Below are positions 25,320-39,190 of a stretch of 64,000 nucleotides of DNA, piece after piece (positions within the stretch are counted from its first letter, which is position 1; each line of letters opens with the position of its first letter). The position numbers and the translations under genes were made by a program. This stretch comes from Colletotrichum lupini (Eukaryota; Ascomycota; Sordariomycetes; Glomerellales; Glomerellaceae). The notes under the pieces are model-generated. The model had not been told where the DNA came from. It did not search any database and saw only the letters and a program-made list of their open reading frames with translations. The stretch spans positions 4,898,001-4,962,000 of the forward strand of contig NC_064676.1 of the NCBI RefSeq assembly GCF_023278565.1, in the 5' to 3' direction.

Positions 25320-25822
25320 TTATTTGGTCTTCTTGATTTGACCGACAGTATTTCCGCTCAAATTCCAAGCCTTGACGACCCAACTCTGGGTTTTATCGAC
25401 GTAGTTCTCGTTCGAGGTGTGCTTGACGCCAACGCGGACGCCGTCCTTCGTGAAGACGACGTTCTTCTTGCCCATGCGCTCCGAGGCGGACTCTTGGATT
25501 TTGTTCACGGAGAGGTACACCTGCCAAAGCACCCAGGCCACGCCGGTAAGGAAGAGAAGGGTAATGATGAGGGGGATGATTTGCCTATGGGTTTGCGCGC
25601 CAAGAGTCAGCGGGATTTCTGTATTCCATCAAGAGCCAAAGAACAGGTCCTTTCGTTCGTTCGTGTAATAGTCGCGTGGAGGTAGAATATAAGGTTGAGG
25701 CGCAAAGGCGACCAGCCTCGAAATGCCAAGAAGTGCACCCTGGTGGGTGCTGTCCGAGGAAGGAATCTTACTAACCTCAAGGCCGAAGGAGGCGGAGGTT
25801 GCGCTTTCTTGCCCCACGCCAT
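25320..25822 (-). CDS. Small conserved fungal single-pass membrane protein
   Basis: 103 aa from two minus-strand exons, 25822-25776 and 25584-25320, with a phase-2 intron of 191 nt (donor GTTAGT). The splice joins a Pro-rich N-tail (MAWGKKAQPPPPSAL) to one strongly hydrophobic span at about residues 18-40 (IIPLIITLLFLTGVAWVLW). A basic, soluble tail follows, with KNVVFTKDGVRVGVKH and DKTQSWVVKAWNL. I recall close relatives with the same tail in many ascomycetes, but no function. The long intron is supported because only this splice brings the hydrophobic span into frame with the tail. With a basic tail after the span, topology could be N-out/C-in, but this is a guess. Divergent from SEC24, 2.35 kb apart. 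Confidence 0.85.
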
Positions 25823-28173
25823 TGTTGCGGGTATACTCGAGATTTGTGTTTAAGAGATCCGGGGAAGGGTTTTGGTCCTATGGTGTTCACTTCTTGAAGA
25901 ATTGGAAAACGGTATGAAACAAAAGCAAGAAAAAGTTGTGCTCTCAGAAGGCAAAAAAGTGCAGAAAATGCGCAAGAGTGAGCGAGTCGCCGTCCGATTA
26001 AGGGCTTCTTGAACAGGTATGGCGATGTCGATCTCGAAGGGGTAGCTTGTGGGTTCGCGTGAGGATAAAGAGATGGCGGCCCAGGTAGAATGGTGTGGAA
26101 GCTAAAGTGAATAAGAGGCGAGAGACTAAACAGAGGCAGGTTGAACAGAAGAAATGGAGAGGGAAGGAAAAGAAGAACAGGTGCCGGACGTTGGACGAAG
26201 AGGGAGCCGGGCTGCAGATCGAGGAGGGAGGAGGGAGGGGTGGGAGCTAAAGCAAGGTAAGGTAAGGAAGGTAGCTCTGGTGCTCGGTCAGATCTGGAAG
26301 GGAAAGGGCAAGCACGAGCAAGCAATGGGAAGTGCTGGAAGAAAGTCAGGATGAAATCAGTCGTGCAACTCGGTCTACCAACCTACAGAACAGATACCTA
26401 CTCCGTACCTCTCTACCTTATACCAATACCTGGTCGTTGAAAGAGACAAAGATGGACATGACCGTGGCACGTCGCAAGCTGCAGACCGCACAAGCAGCAT
26501 ATTTTGTATTGCAGTACCACCCTCTCCCCTCCCCACCACCCACCTTCCCGTCCCGCTATCCGTGTCTACCTACCTTGGCTACCTACCTTGGCTACCTATT
26601 ACGTGCCTACGTACTCTATACGGAGTAGGGAGCTATTCCAAGATATGTATATGGAAACAGACGGGCAGTCCGATCTAGGGGCAGATTACACAAGGACAGC
26701 GGACGGCGCATCCCAGCGTAAGAAAGTTGAATCGCGTCGCCCCGACACGCAATCGAGCGACGACCCAGCCCTCGGCGCAGGGGACCTGGATCTTGGGGGG
26801 AGGGGCTAGCTAGTGGAGATTCAGGGCCCTGAGAGGCTGAGAAGAAGAACCCAATGGGCGACCAAGAGAGCGGGAGGGGCACATCAACCGTCTTGCCCAG
26901 AGAGGCAAGATATCCACTTGAGGTACATACATAGTGAGAGAGTGGAGGTATTAGATCTTGCTCACCAGAGTATCCGTACTCCGTAGTTCGCGGCCGCGGC
27001 CCCCCTTTCAAACGTTTCCGTCTCCTTTTTGCTTAGTGATGGCCGTGGGAGAGCATCGAGCGCACACCCTGACTTTGTTCATGGTAACTCGACTAGATTA
27101 TCTATTAGTGCCTGTAATGAGTTTAGAATTCTCAGTAAGTCGACTGCATGTAAAGGCTCATAAATTCTGGCTGTGTAGTTCGAGGGCTAGATACTGCCAG
27201 CTTCGAAACATTGTCCAGCTCATGCTGCCGAATCTTTTCATACTAGGTAGAGCTCGTTCTTGGAGAACATGACAATGCATCACACCCCACATCCTGGTCC
27301 AGTCAAAGTCTTTCTGTCCCCATTCCCAAGTGTCTGCTCCCAAGTGTCTGCTTTGTACCTTAAGGAGGTCCCCAGTCACTTGCGTGGAACTGAGACGCTG
27401 CTAAGGGGAGCATTGTGCCTCGCGAACTGCGTATCTGCCCCACGACGTTCGTTATCATAAATGAGAAGACGTAAAAAAAGGTTTACGTTACGCATGCCCG
27501 AAAGTTTTGCTCTTTGGTGGGATGCCTCACAGGACCTGCACAATAAGGTACGCGGCACCTGACTGTGTAAGTGTGGCCTTTGCCGGGAATCTGCCGAACG
27601 GGGTCCGGCGCGGGGCCATCTCCGGGCTGACCATTATTCCGCGCTCCGTCTGCCTCAGCCTCACTTGGCCTGTGCACTGAAGCTCCCCGCCACATGTCCT
27701 TGACCGCTGCCATGATGGGACACTCACACACTCCAGCTAAGCCTGCCAGTTAAGCCCTTGCTTGCGATAGTGGTGCATACCTAGTCGACTTGGAGCTGGA
27801 TTCAGTGGGTTGAACCACCTGTCCATTCGACTCTGCCCGAGGCTGTTTACTGTAACTTTGCCCTCCCTTTCTCAATCGCAGCGCGGCTCGGGTATCTAGC
27901 TCAAGGTAGCCTCGCCTTGACGTATCTCCAACACCCTTCGTCATCTAGTTCATGTGGACACATTTCCATTGACCAACATTTGCTGTCCTTGAACCCCTCG
28001 CTACCTAACGCCACGCCACCTGTTGCGTACATCCAAAAAGCCGGCATTGGCCACACTCGACCAGATCGCATTCCCAACATCAATCTTTCCCATCCATCGC
28101 AAAGCCACAGCTTGGATCCTAGCCCACCCAAAGACTATCGAGCGCAACCTCGTCCTTGCCCCGACCGCCCAAC
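25823..28173. other. Intergenic, divergent upstream region of the 103-aa gene (-) and SEC24 (+)
   Basis: 2.35 kb. The minus strand is pyrimidine-rich from 25,830 to about 26,320 (leader of the 103-aa gene), and the plus strand is C-rich from about 27,890 to 28,173 (leader of SEC24). Between them are three TACTCCGTA-class words and a tandem 13-mer at 26,566-26,598. No gene is supported. Confidence 0.6.
26566..26598 (+). repeat. Tandem 13-mer (CCTACCTTGGCTA, two and a third copies)
   Basis: Two exact copies at 26,569-26,581 and 26,582-26,594, followed by CCTA. Part of the TACCT-rich sequence class seen across the window. Confidence 0.8.
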
Positions 28174-31159
28174 ATGTCGGCGCCGAACGACGGCTACGGC
28201 CAATATCCCCCGCAGCAACAACCTTACTCCGACCAGCCTCAGGACGGCTACGATGCACAGGGAGCTCAAGCTGCCCAGCCAGCTATAGCCGACCAAGGCA
28301 AGAAGAAGAAGAGAGGCTATGCCACCCAAGCTTATGAGTTCGGAGCTGGCGCCAACTCCAACACGGCCGGCGCACCTGCTCAAGGACAACAATATGGCAT
28401 GCCCCAGCCCCAGGCCGCGGCTTATGGTGGCTATCCCGCACAGGATGCTCAGCCTGCTGCCGCCGCCTATGGCTCGCCTCAACCCCAGCAGTACGGCATG
28501 CCCCAGCCTCCTGCTGCTCAACCCGGAGGCTACGGCGCGTATGCGGCCCCCGATGCCGGATATCCTGCGTCCGGCCTTGCCCCTGCTGCTCCCGGCGTCG
28601 GCGGCCTCAACCAGCAGATGGCCGGTATGAACCTCGGCGGCCAACAAGCCCAGCAGCAACCTCCTCCTGGCCAGGCTGCTCGTCCCGTGGCTCTGAACCA
28701 GCTCTACCCTACCGACTTGATGAATCAGCCGTTCAACGTGTCCGAGCTAGACTTGCCCCCTCCTCCCATTATTCTTCCTCCCAACGTACGTCACCACTCA
28801 TGCTTGTAGTCCTGGAGCTCTATTCTGACAACTAGACCTCTAGACTAGCGTAACTCCCTCCCCAGATGCGAACTGCGGTCCTAAATACGTGCGCTCCACC
28901 CTCAACGCCGTCCCGACAACACACTCCCTTCTGAAGAAGTCGAGGTTACCTTTTGCGCTCGTTATCCAGCCTTATGGAGCTCTCCACGATAGTGAGGACC
29001 CAATTCCCGTGGTGCAGGACCAGGTCATCGCGCGTTGCCGACGCTGCAGAACATACATCAACCCTTTTGTTACCTTCCTGGACCATGGACACCGTTGGCG
29101 TTGTAATATGTGCAACCTGACGAACGATGTTCCTCAAGCTTTCGACTGGGATGCTGCTTCGCAACGGAGCACTGATCGCTGGGGACGCTACGAGCTCAAC
29201 TATTCCGTTGTCGAGTTTGTCGCGCCTCAGGAGTACATGGTGCGCCCGCCTCAGCCGCTGGTTTACCTATTCCTCTTCGACGTGAGCTATGCTGCTGTTT
29301 CAACCGGCCTCCTCGCAACCAGTGCCCGAACCATCCTGGATAGCCTCGACAGAATACCTAATGCCGATCGCCGAACTCGCCTGGGTTTCATTGCCGTAGA
29401 CTCCAGCCTGCACTACTTCTCAGTCCCCAAGGACGGGGAAGAGAATACGGAGACCAGCATGTTAGTCGTCAGCGACTTGGACGAGCCATTCCTGCCGGTG
29501 CCTCAGGACCTTTTGGTGCCCTTGACGGAAAGCCGCCAGAGCATTGAGAGCTTCCTGACCAAGCTGCCCGAAATGTACCAGAGCAACCAGAACAACGGAT
29601 CTGCCATGGGCTCGGCCCTTCGAGCTGGCCACAAGCTGATTTCGGCTCTCGGCGGAAAGATCGTGGTGCTCAGTGCTTCGCTGCCCAATGTTGGCGTTGG
29701 TAAGCTGGACATGCGCGAAGACAAGAAGTTGCTGGGTACAAGCAAGGAAAGCAGTCTGCTTCAAACTGCCAACAGTTTCTACAAGAGCTTTGCTGTAGAA
29801 TGCTCAAAGAACCAGGTCTCCATCGACATGTTCCTGTTCTCCTCGCAATACCAGGATGTTGCCTCTCTGAGCAACTTGCCCAGGTACACTGGTGGACAGA
29901 CTTGGTTTTATCCGGGCTGGAACGCCGGCCGTCCGGAAGACGCCATCAAGTTTGCCTCCGAGTTCAGTGACTACTTGTCATCAGAGATCGGACTGGAAGC
30001 AGTGCTCCGTGTTCGTGCCACCACTGGCCTGCGTATGAACGCCTTCTATGGTAACTTCTTCAACAGAAGCTCTGATCTTTGCGCCTTCCCCGCCTTCCCT
30101 CGCGATCAATGCTACGTCGTTGAGGTTGCCATTGACGAGAACCTCACGAAGAACGTGGTGTGCTTGCAGACTGCCGTTCTCCACACAACCTGCAATGGAG
30201 AGCGTCGCATCCGCGTCATGACGTTGGCTCTCCCGACGACCACAAACCTCGCCGATATCTATGCTTCGGCTGATCAGCAGGCAATTACCACCTACTTCAG
30301 TCACAAGGCAGTCGAGCGTGCCTTGAGCGGCGGTTTGGAAGCTGCTCGCGACTCTCTCCAGAACAAGTTGATTGAGCTCTTGCAAACCTTCAGAAAGGAG
30401 CTCGCCGGCGGCAGCATGGGCGGCGGGCTACAGTTCCCTTCTAACCTGCGCGGCCTCCCCATCCTCTTCTTGGGTCTCATGAAGAATGTCGGCCTCCGCA
30501 AGTCGGCTCAAATCCCGTCAGACTTGCGATCGGCAGCCCTCTGTCTGCTTTCGACGCTTCCCGTCCCTCTCCTCATGCAATACATCTACCCCCGTCTCTA
30601 CTCGTTGCACGACATGCCCGACAACGCAGGTGTGCCTGACTCGGAGACGAGCCAAATTGTGCTCCCGCCGCCGGCGAATCTCTCGTCAGAAAGATTTGCT
30701 CCGTACGGTCTGTACCTCATCGACGACGGCCAAACGCAGTTCCTCTGGGCTGGCCGGGATGCCGTGCCGCAGCTGTTGGCCGACGTGTTCGGGGTTGAGG
30801 ACAGGACCCAGCTGCGGGTGGGCAAGGGTGCTCTTCCGGAGCTGGATAACGATTTCAACGAGCGGGTACGGGCAGTCGTTCACAAGAGCCGGGACCACAA
30901 GTCCAAGGGAGTCGGCAGCATCATCTTGCCCCATCTCTACATTGTCCGAGAAGACGGAGAGCCGAGCCTTAAGTTGTGGGCGCAGACACTACTCGTGGAG
31001 GACAGAGCGGACCAGGGCATGAGCGCGGCACAGTGGCTTGGTATTCTTAGAGAAAAGGTAAGTTTCTGCTCTTTCCCCACCCCTCACTTAACCCACCGTA
31101 AAGTGGCAGTTTGCTGTCAGGATGGTATTGCTAACAAGACGACGTAGGTTGTTACATGA
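28174..31159 (+). CDS. SEC24: COPII coat cargo adaptor Sec24
   Basis: Selects cargo and, with Sec23, forms the inner COPII coat at ER exit sites. Exons 28174-28785, 28844-31057 and 31148-31159; 945 aa, near yeast Sec24 (926). Residues 1-190 are low-complexity, rich in Q, P, G, A and Y. After the first intron (58 nt, phase 0; acceptor at 28,843) comes [20 protein letters not shown]. The zinc finger has Cys269, Cys272, Cys291 and Cys294. The Sec23/24 trunk ([14 protein letters not shown]), beta-sandwich, helical and gelsolin-like ([13 protein letters not shown]) domains follow in order. The last exon codes just VVT and a stop after a 90-nt intron; without that splice a run-on of 30 unrelated residues would be read. 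The start is the first true ATG; an earlier in-frame codon at 28,156 is TTG. Confidence 0.96.
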
Positions 31160-32138
31160 TTGGAGAAGCGGTACTAAGGGGACAATTGCAAGTGGAAAGG
31201 TGGTAGCATGTGGTAACTAGGTTTATTTAGACCATTGTCTCTATCAAAACTAGAGATCAATACGCAAAAGAATATTGGCCGAATGAGTTTTACACGCCAC
31301 AACCTGGACATCTGCATGTGATCGGGCAGACGATGGACGAGTACAAATGTGGATAGCTCCGGTATGTGGTTCCGGTAATAGACGACGCCAGTGACTCGTG
31401 ACTCGTGATTGAGAGATGTTGATGGGGAGCCTTGTGTGTAGAGCGGTAGCTCGTAGGAGAGTTGACTAGTCTCTCGGAACCTTTGGTCTTTGGGGAAATG
31501 AGCTTGTCTCGGGACGTCGAGAGGCTTGTGGGGTTGGTTTGTGTCATACTTGGTTGTTGGTGCTAGGTGTAGGTAGGCGCAGTCAGTTGGGATGCCCAGC
31601 GGTTCTACCACACGAATGGGGTGATGACAGCCGCCGTAAGTCCCATATGACCATCTATGCTACACTTACAGAGTGCCTGAGAGAGAGAAGAGACTGAGCA
31701 GTACCCGCCCAAACCGAGAAATGGGGGGATAGTCTAGGCCAGGCTGCTTGTATCGCAACCGCCCCAACCGTCCTGTACTCTCCTTCGGCGGCGGGTATGG
31801 GAATTAGGATGAGGGGCAGCAGGGAAAAGGTGAAATCTGGCACCTCAGCTACGGGCTGATTGATTGGGTGGGCTTGTGTGAAACTGGCACCAGTAAGAGG
31901 TGAAACACACGCGCCGAGGGTACAGAGGGGGCCGGCTCGGGAGCCAATGGCCGGCGGTGCTAGGCGCCGGCTGTACGTGTGCCATGGCTTGCAGACGTGC
32001 TGGCCAATTGACTGTCCAGAAGTCGATTTTGGCATTTCTCCCATCACATTAGTTACTGATATAATTAGCACGCCTGTCACTTGAACGAGTTGGATTGTGC
32101 CCAGCTGGCTTTGTTGAATGTTGAACTTTTGTTGGAAG

Positions 32139-32170
32139 AGGTGGTGGTGGTGGTGGTGGTGGTGGTGGTG
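32139..32170 (+). repeat. GGT trinucleotide microsatellite
   Basis: About ten uninterrupted GGT units in intergenic DNA. On the other strand an ORF through it would code a poly-His run, which I regard as an artefact. Confidence 0.9.
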
Positions 32171-33454
32171 CAAAGAGCGAGGTGAGGAACAATGCGGCAG
32201 GCCTTTTGACTGACGCTCCGGCAGCTCGGCGAAGTACCTTATTAGCTATGCGAACCCTCCGTGGGTACTCGTATCTTATGGATAGTGACCCTCTATAGTG
32301 TGAGCAGGAGTTCCCCCTGGCCCATCGAAAAGGAACCTGTGCCCCTAGCAAGAAGGGTGGAATACCGGGGATATGCATGTATCAAGCTCGTTCCGCTAGC
32401 GCCGTCCCAAGTCCCCTTTCCCCGTATGTTGCTTAGCTGGTACCGCCACGAGCAGAAGATACATTGGCTTTCCAGAACTTGGAAGATCTCATCAAGCTAG
32501 GAGAAAAACCTCAAACAGCATGGTTCACCATCCCGATCTTGAGCTCGTCAGCCGTGTTGTGGATCGTCTGTTCCCACCCAGGGAGGCAGGGAAGAAGAAT
32601 GGAGAGACTGGAGAGGATCCGGAGTCTAGACCAGAGGAAAGTATTACCGTTCAAGGCCGCGACGACGTGGGCTGAAAGCTGGCAGGGAAGAAGCATTGAT
32701 GCGTAGCCGCTGTCGAAGCTTTCAAAGGGCGAGTCGGTTTGCTTCCATTGACTTGAGACTGGGTGACGGCATCGTCTATCTGATGCTTCGATTTGTTCTG
32801 GACTTTGACTGATTCTGGTTCCTAAAGACTGGGACGGATCCACAAGGGGGCACTTCTGTGGTCATCGTGAGACCTTTGGCTCGATGCTACGGTGATGGAA
32901 GGTTCAAGTTCGGATTGTTTTTGATTGCTCTCGGGCTGACGGGTCGGCGGGAGGGGCGGAGCTTGCCTAGACTTTATCTGAATCAGAGATTAATTAGTTC
33001 CTGAACGGACGCGGCCTAGTAGTCGTTGAGAAAGTCTAAGGTGCGGATAGGTAGTCAGTCTGGTTCTCCCCTTCGCTCGCGGTTGTGTAGACGCGGAAGG
33101 GCGACTATGGATACTTGGATGGGTGTGGCGTAGGCTGTGCCTGTTGGTCAAACATTGACGTCGGTCTCATGTTTTTCGTATCGATCGAGGGTTGTCCCTC
33201 TTCTCATTGTGATGGCCCATTTTGAATCTGGTGCCCGGGCTCAGTCACGTACCATGTTGGCTATTCTCTTTCTTTTGTCTGCTCAGCAATTGGCTCGGCG
33301 GTGAAGCTGGGATAGCCCTGATAGCGAGTCTTTAGAGCTCCCTCTCCCGTCGCACATGGAAACAGGTTGGGGTTCCTTGAGTACGTGAGGTAGATCATTC
33401 ATCCATCAGTCAGCCGTCTTGATTCATTGTGTTATTCGGCTAGAACAGGTCCAC

Positions 33455-33462
33455 TGACGTCA
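33455..33462. promoter_or_regulatory. CRE-like palindrome TGACGTCA
   Basis: Second perfect bZIP-type site in the window, 3.6 kb before the MAPK start and about 2.3 kb past SEC24. Candidate only. Confidence 0.25.
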
Positions 33463-34379
33463 ATTGTGTTTGTAGTTTGGCATGCTTGATGGAGGCAAAG
33501 GTTAAGGTGGTAAAAGGTTGTCAAGGACTACTCCGTAAGAATCAGGATTACCTACACAGAGCGGAACCAGGAAGAGTAATGAGGGATACTTGCGTATCCA
33601 TGGATACAACGTTATGCGGTAAGGTACAAATATTGATTACTGGGTAGTGTATCCGTAGTACTCGAGTAGGAACAGGGCAGGATGCGGTTCCCCTAGGTTG
33701 CAGAAACGGCGTCGCGTGTTTCCCATTGCTTGGGCCCTGGTTCAAACGACGGGCACGATAATGGATGGGCTGGGTCTAACTTCTAAGTGGCCCTTGCCTG
33801 GGGGGTTTGGGAGTTTCCTGAAGCAAGCACGTTTCCAAGTCAAGGTATCTTGACCTGGATCGGCGTCCGTTGGTGGGCTCAAGCTCAGGTATCCATACAT
33901 GCAGGTATAAGCAGGTACCTCGTCACCTTGTCCAGTACGAAGTACTTGCCTTGCTTCTGTCTCTGAACTTGACTGCCGCTGCGCACCTCCCTTCTGGCGT
34001 CCACAGATTCCATCACAGAGTAAGGCACCTACTGTGTGGTAGTGCTCCCTACCGGGAAATAAGTGGTGTACCAAGTGTGAGAGACTCGAGAGCAGGTGTT
34101 ACCAAGTACTGCGGTGTTCCCGTCCGTTACTTATTGCGCAATCCATCAGATTTGCCAAGCTGTGGTTCGCGATACCTAACCACACGTTGTGGCCATATGA
34201 TATCTGCTTAAGCACCAATTCGTACCTGAGGGAATAAGCTAAGGCATGTTGTCTAGCCCGGCTTGCAAACGTTCTCGGCCCTGGAGTGCTTTGAAATTGG
34301 TTGGCTCTCAAGACAGGATACTTTGTCTTTCTTCCATTGTTAGGCCTGCAACTAGGTATCTTACCTTGGGTACTTAGCT

Positions 34380-34996
34380 ATCCTCAGAAACCAACCGACA
34401 CCACCAGCTACCTACCTAGTCCAGGGCCAGGTCCCGCTATCTCCCCCTCCTCTGGACCCCCTCCCCCTCCCCCTCCCCCTCTCCTCCGCTTGCGCCGCCT
34501 TTCTCAATCCCATTCCCAGGTCCCTCAGTCTCGCTCTCTGAGGTATCTCAACCTCTCAGGAATACCTACAAATCACGCCTCTACTTTGCCGTCTCCCTCT
34601 ACTCCGTACTGTTGGTGGAAGACAAGACAAAAACAAGGAGGCGATACCCAGTACCTTACCCTACGGATAAGCGTCCAAGGTCTCATTAAAACGCCCGCCT
34701 GCCTCTCCACCACATCACATCGAGAGACAAGACACTGTGACATCTCTACAAAGACAAATCTGCAGCGGGGTAAGATTATCTGACCTGGCCTTGTCCACAC
34801 AACTCTCACCCTTACCTTACCTTTGAACTTGCCTTTACCTACGGATACCTGCCCACAGTACCTCTAATGCGTAGCCATTGCACCCGTCACCTCACCTTAT
34901 TACCCTTAGCTTGACCATCGCACGTTTGCGACTTTTCCTTCTTCTCCTCCTCCTCCTCCTCCTTCTCCAGCCTTACAGCCGCCTCATCACCTTCTT

Positions 34997-35028
<32 letters not shown>

Positions 35029-37095
35029 TCTCCGCCCCCTCCTTTCACCCTGGCTTCATTCACCAGAATATCGAGGGTCAATTTACCTCAACCTCATACC
35101 GACCTGACCTGACCTAACCCCATACTTCCTCGACAGTCACTTAGCATATTCTCGCTTCGTCGCAAGTCTCTGGTACGTATACTTTGCTTTGAGTCTTTGT
35201 CCTCCTGTCTTGACCTGTGTATTTGCATTCCATCCCCCGTCAACCCTCCGGCACCCTGAGATCGTCGTCGCCGTAATCCTCGGCGACCTCATTGCCCGTT
35301 CCCTGCCTTTCTTACCCTCTCGCAATTCAACTTTCCCTAGCCGTCCCTCCTTCTGTCTCGTTCGCCTCGCTTCCCCTTCACCCTCACACCCCGAAGATCA
35401 TACCGGCAGACACATCTATCTAGGTAGGCCAACTCCAAGCGAGAATCACGGAGCCAGATAGAGAGAGAGGCGAAGGACGCACCCAAGTGGCAGCAGCTAT
35501 ATCCCTCGGCCCCGGTCCAGGAGTTCGTGAAGCTCGACCGCGTTGTTCTCTTCCGGGCCCGCCTTCGTCGTGGTGTCTTGTCCCTCGTTTGCGCATCTTA
35601 GACGTATCTCGTCTGAAGTCCCGTCGCAGTCGCAGGGGGTGCTCGGTTCATCGCCCGTTCCCCTTACCTTTTGCCTCGTTTCGTTGCGTCGCGACCCGCA
35701 ACCCGCTTGCCCTCACCTCACCTTCCAAGTCACGGAGGCTCCCTTTTTCCTCTGTGCTTCGCGCTTTGCTATCGCTCATCTTCTGGAAGCTTGTCTGCGC
35801 TGCATCTACGCTGTCGCACCAAAGTGTCCCGGAAGATCGATTGCTTTTCGAGAAGCCACGGAAGAAGGCAAAGAGAACAGGTTCGGACACCCGCTACGTC
35901 TGCCTGTTTGTGGTTGCTCCCTCTATTCTCTGGGTGCTCTGCGTCTGCGCTGATCAACACTGCTTTGTGTCCTGCAAACCTAGCCTGGCTAGTACCTGTG
36001 TTCAGTTCCTGGGTCCAGCGCTCCTTTATCCGTACCCGACCAACGACCCAGCTGGTTCCATTCTGGTTCAGGACCCCCTCCCCAGCACCTCTTCACCTTG
36101 CTTAACCTTGTGCATTCCGGGATACCTGCCTGTTTTGTCACTTGACCCGTTGGAGCTCCTTCCAGCTAACACGATTCAGCTAACACCAGTTCTCAGCCTG
36201 TAGTTCCCGCCTAAAGCAGTCCTCTCTCAAGTCCGGACACTTGCAAGCCATCACACTGCAACCCATCCTCAAACGACAAATTACCTGCCTACCTACCGTA
36301 CCTTCCTCAAACACATCTTTGCTATCGAGCAAACACCACACAATACACACACCCGTCAAGCAACAACCACTTTGGGGTACTAGACGACAGAAAAAAAGAA
36401 GAAGAAAAAAGAACGAAAAAAGTGACCGACATCCGAGACGTTGGCAAGAAATCCAAACACGATCCCGGCCTGTGACAAGCGGACCTCACCCAGCACCCAA
36501 GGCCCGAGCGGACCCAAGAAACACGGCCCTCGCCCACTTTCGAACCTCCGACGACACTCGTCCCCTTCCACCCTCCCGTCCGCATCTCTCTGTCCCATCC
36601 TTCCCCCCTCTCGAGATACTCTACAGCCGATCCGCCTGTTGTCTGTTCATTGACTGGACCGACTTGGTTGCGTGTTCTTTCTTCCAATCCAACCAAAGAA
36701 CAAAGTACGGCCGGTTTTTGCGACCTCAAGCTTTGTGTGTGTGTGTCTGCGACGCCCATCTTTTTTTTTTTTTGGACAGCCGCCGTCGGTCGATCCCACC
36801 CTTCCTTTCGACAAGTCACAAACGGCCTGCCCGCCAATAATTATAACCCCCGCAGAACCAAATACCGGAATCCTTTCGCCTCCTTCCTGAACCACCGCGC
36901 AAACCAGCAATTGTGGTTCTACAAGACGGCCTTATTAGGACGACTTAATTCTCTCCCTCATCCCCCCCCCCTTTTTTTTCTCCGCCCAAGGTTGCATCTC
37001 GTTCGCGAGGACCCGCCTGTGTGGTATTACTCCGTCGGCCAACTGCTCCGGCAACTTCCTCTCCACATCGACACCATCGTCGCACATCGCTCACA
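34380..37095 (+). other. Very long C/T-rich probable promoter and 5' leader of the MAPK gene
   Basis: For about 2.7 kb the plus strand is pyrimidine-dominated with C well above G. It includes a TCTCAC hexamer repeat (about 34,997-35,032), a CTC-rich tract (34,938-34,968) and a T-run at 36,761-36,773. A donor-like GTACGT at about 35,173 would allow a leader intron. The composition changes right at the kinase ATG. I infer a long, perhaps spliced, leader with upstream ORFs, but cannot place the transcription start. Confidence 0.4.
34997..35032 (+). repeat. TCTCAC hexamer microsatellite
   Basis: About five units of TCTCAC within the C/T-rich stretch upstream of the MAPK gene. Confidence 0.8.
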
Positions 37096-38356
<1,261 letters not shown>

Positions 38357-39190
38357 GCAATGACACAGGATTTTCAAGCAAGAACAGAAGCAAGCGAGAG
38401 AGGAAAACGCGATCCACAGCAGGTGCATGATGTGGGCCAGAGAGACATGATCCTGCGGGACGACGACAATGAGAAAAATCACAGCGTGGCTGCTGAGCCT
38501 GAGGGTAGGGGAAACGATTATAGACAAACCATACGGGGCGGATAGGAGAGCCAAGGCCGTGCAGCCCGTGGTGATTGGGGGATACAAAGGAACATGTGAG
38601 GCGAGTCAGTTTCGACTAGAATCAGTCGAGTGAATGATGGATAGGCAAATACTTTTCTCGTCTAATTTCCTCTTCTTTTCCGTTCCTTACTTGGCCACTT
38701 GACTTTTCATGAGCCCGTCCGTGAAGAGATCTCCAGCCGCTCATCGTCGACAGCGTCACTGATACAAGCTTGTAATGAAATGACAACATTGAAACCCCAC
38801 AGCAAGTTATGCAATTGTTATACCTTCATTTATGTGATAAACGTGAATTGTAGGTAGAAAAGCCCGACCTGTGCTAAGCGTTTCAATAAGCAGAGATGAA
38901 TAGAGTTGGGTGATACAAAATCGTCGTCGGCTCAAGTATTGAGAAGGGGAGCCCTGGATGATGGACGAGTCAGGGATTCTTGGTCAAGGAATTCTCAAGT
39001 AACTCGTATACTGGCGAAGTCATTTCCGTATTCCTTTTGTCGATACGTCAGGGAGGGCCCAATTGCTTTCAATGATGATGTGATGATTGCCATTTTCCGG
39101 GTTGTTGTGGGTTTTCATGATCAGCTGGAACGTAGGTGTAGGTGCGTATATAGAAATGTGAAATGGCAATGCGTGGAATCTCTCGACACA

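Larger units (their letters stand above)
31160..37095. other. Gene-poor region of 5.9 kb between SEC24 and the MAPK gene
   Basis: No protein gene is supported. Contents: a GGT microsatellite (32,139-32,170), a perfect CRE palindrome (33,455-33,462), TACTCCGTA at 33,529 and 34,600, TACCT clusters at 34,350-34,420 and 34,810-34,860, a TCTCAC repeat near 35,000, and a long C/T-rich stretch ending at the MAPK start. The ORFs of 199-238 codons in the last 1.7 kb are composition artefacts; the longest starts with GTG. Confidence 0.6.

Noticed and set aside
31655..32173. 172-codon minus-strand ORF beginning with a His run
   Set aside because: The His run is just the GGT microsatellite read on the other strand; the rest has no recognisable feature.
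35487..36203. 238-codon plus-strand ORF upstream of the MAPK gene
   Set aside because: Starts with GTG, lies in C/T-rich sequence that lacks stops by composition, and shows no motif.
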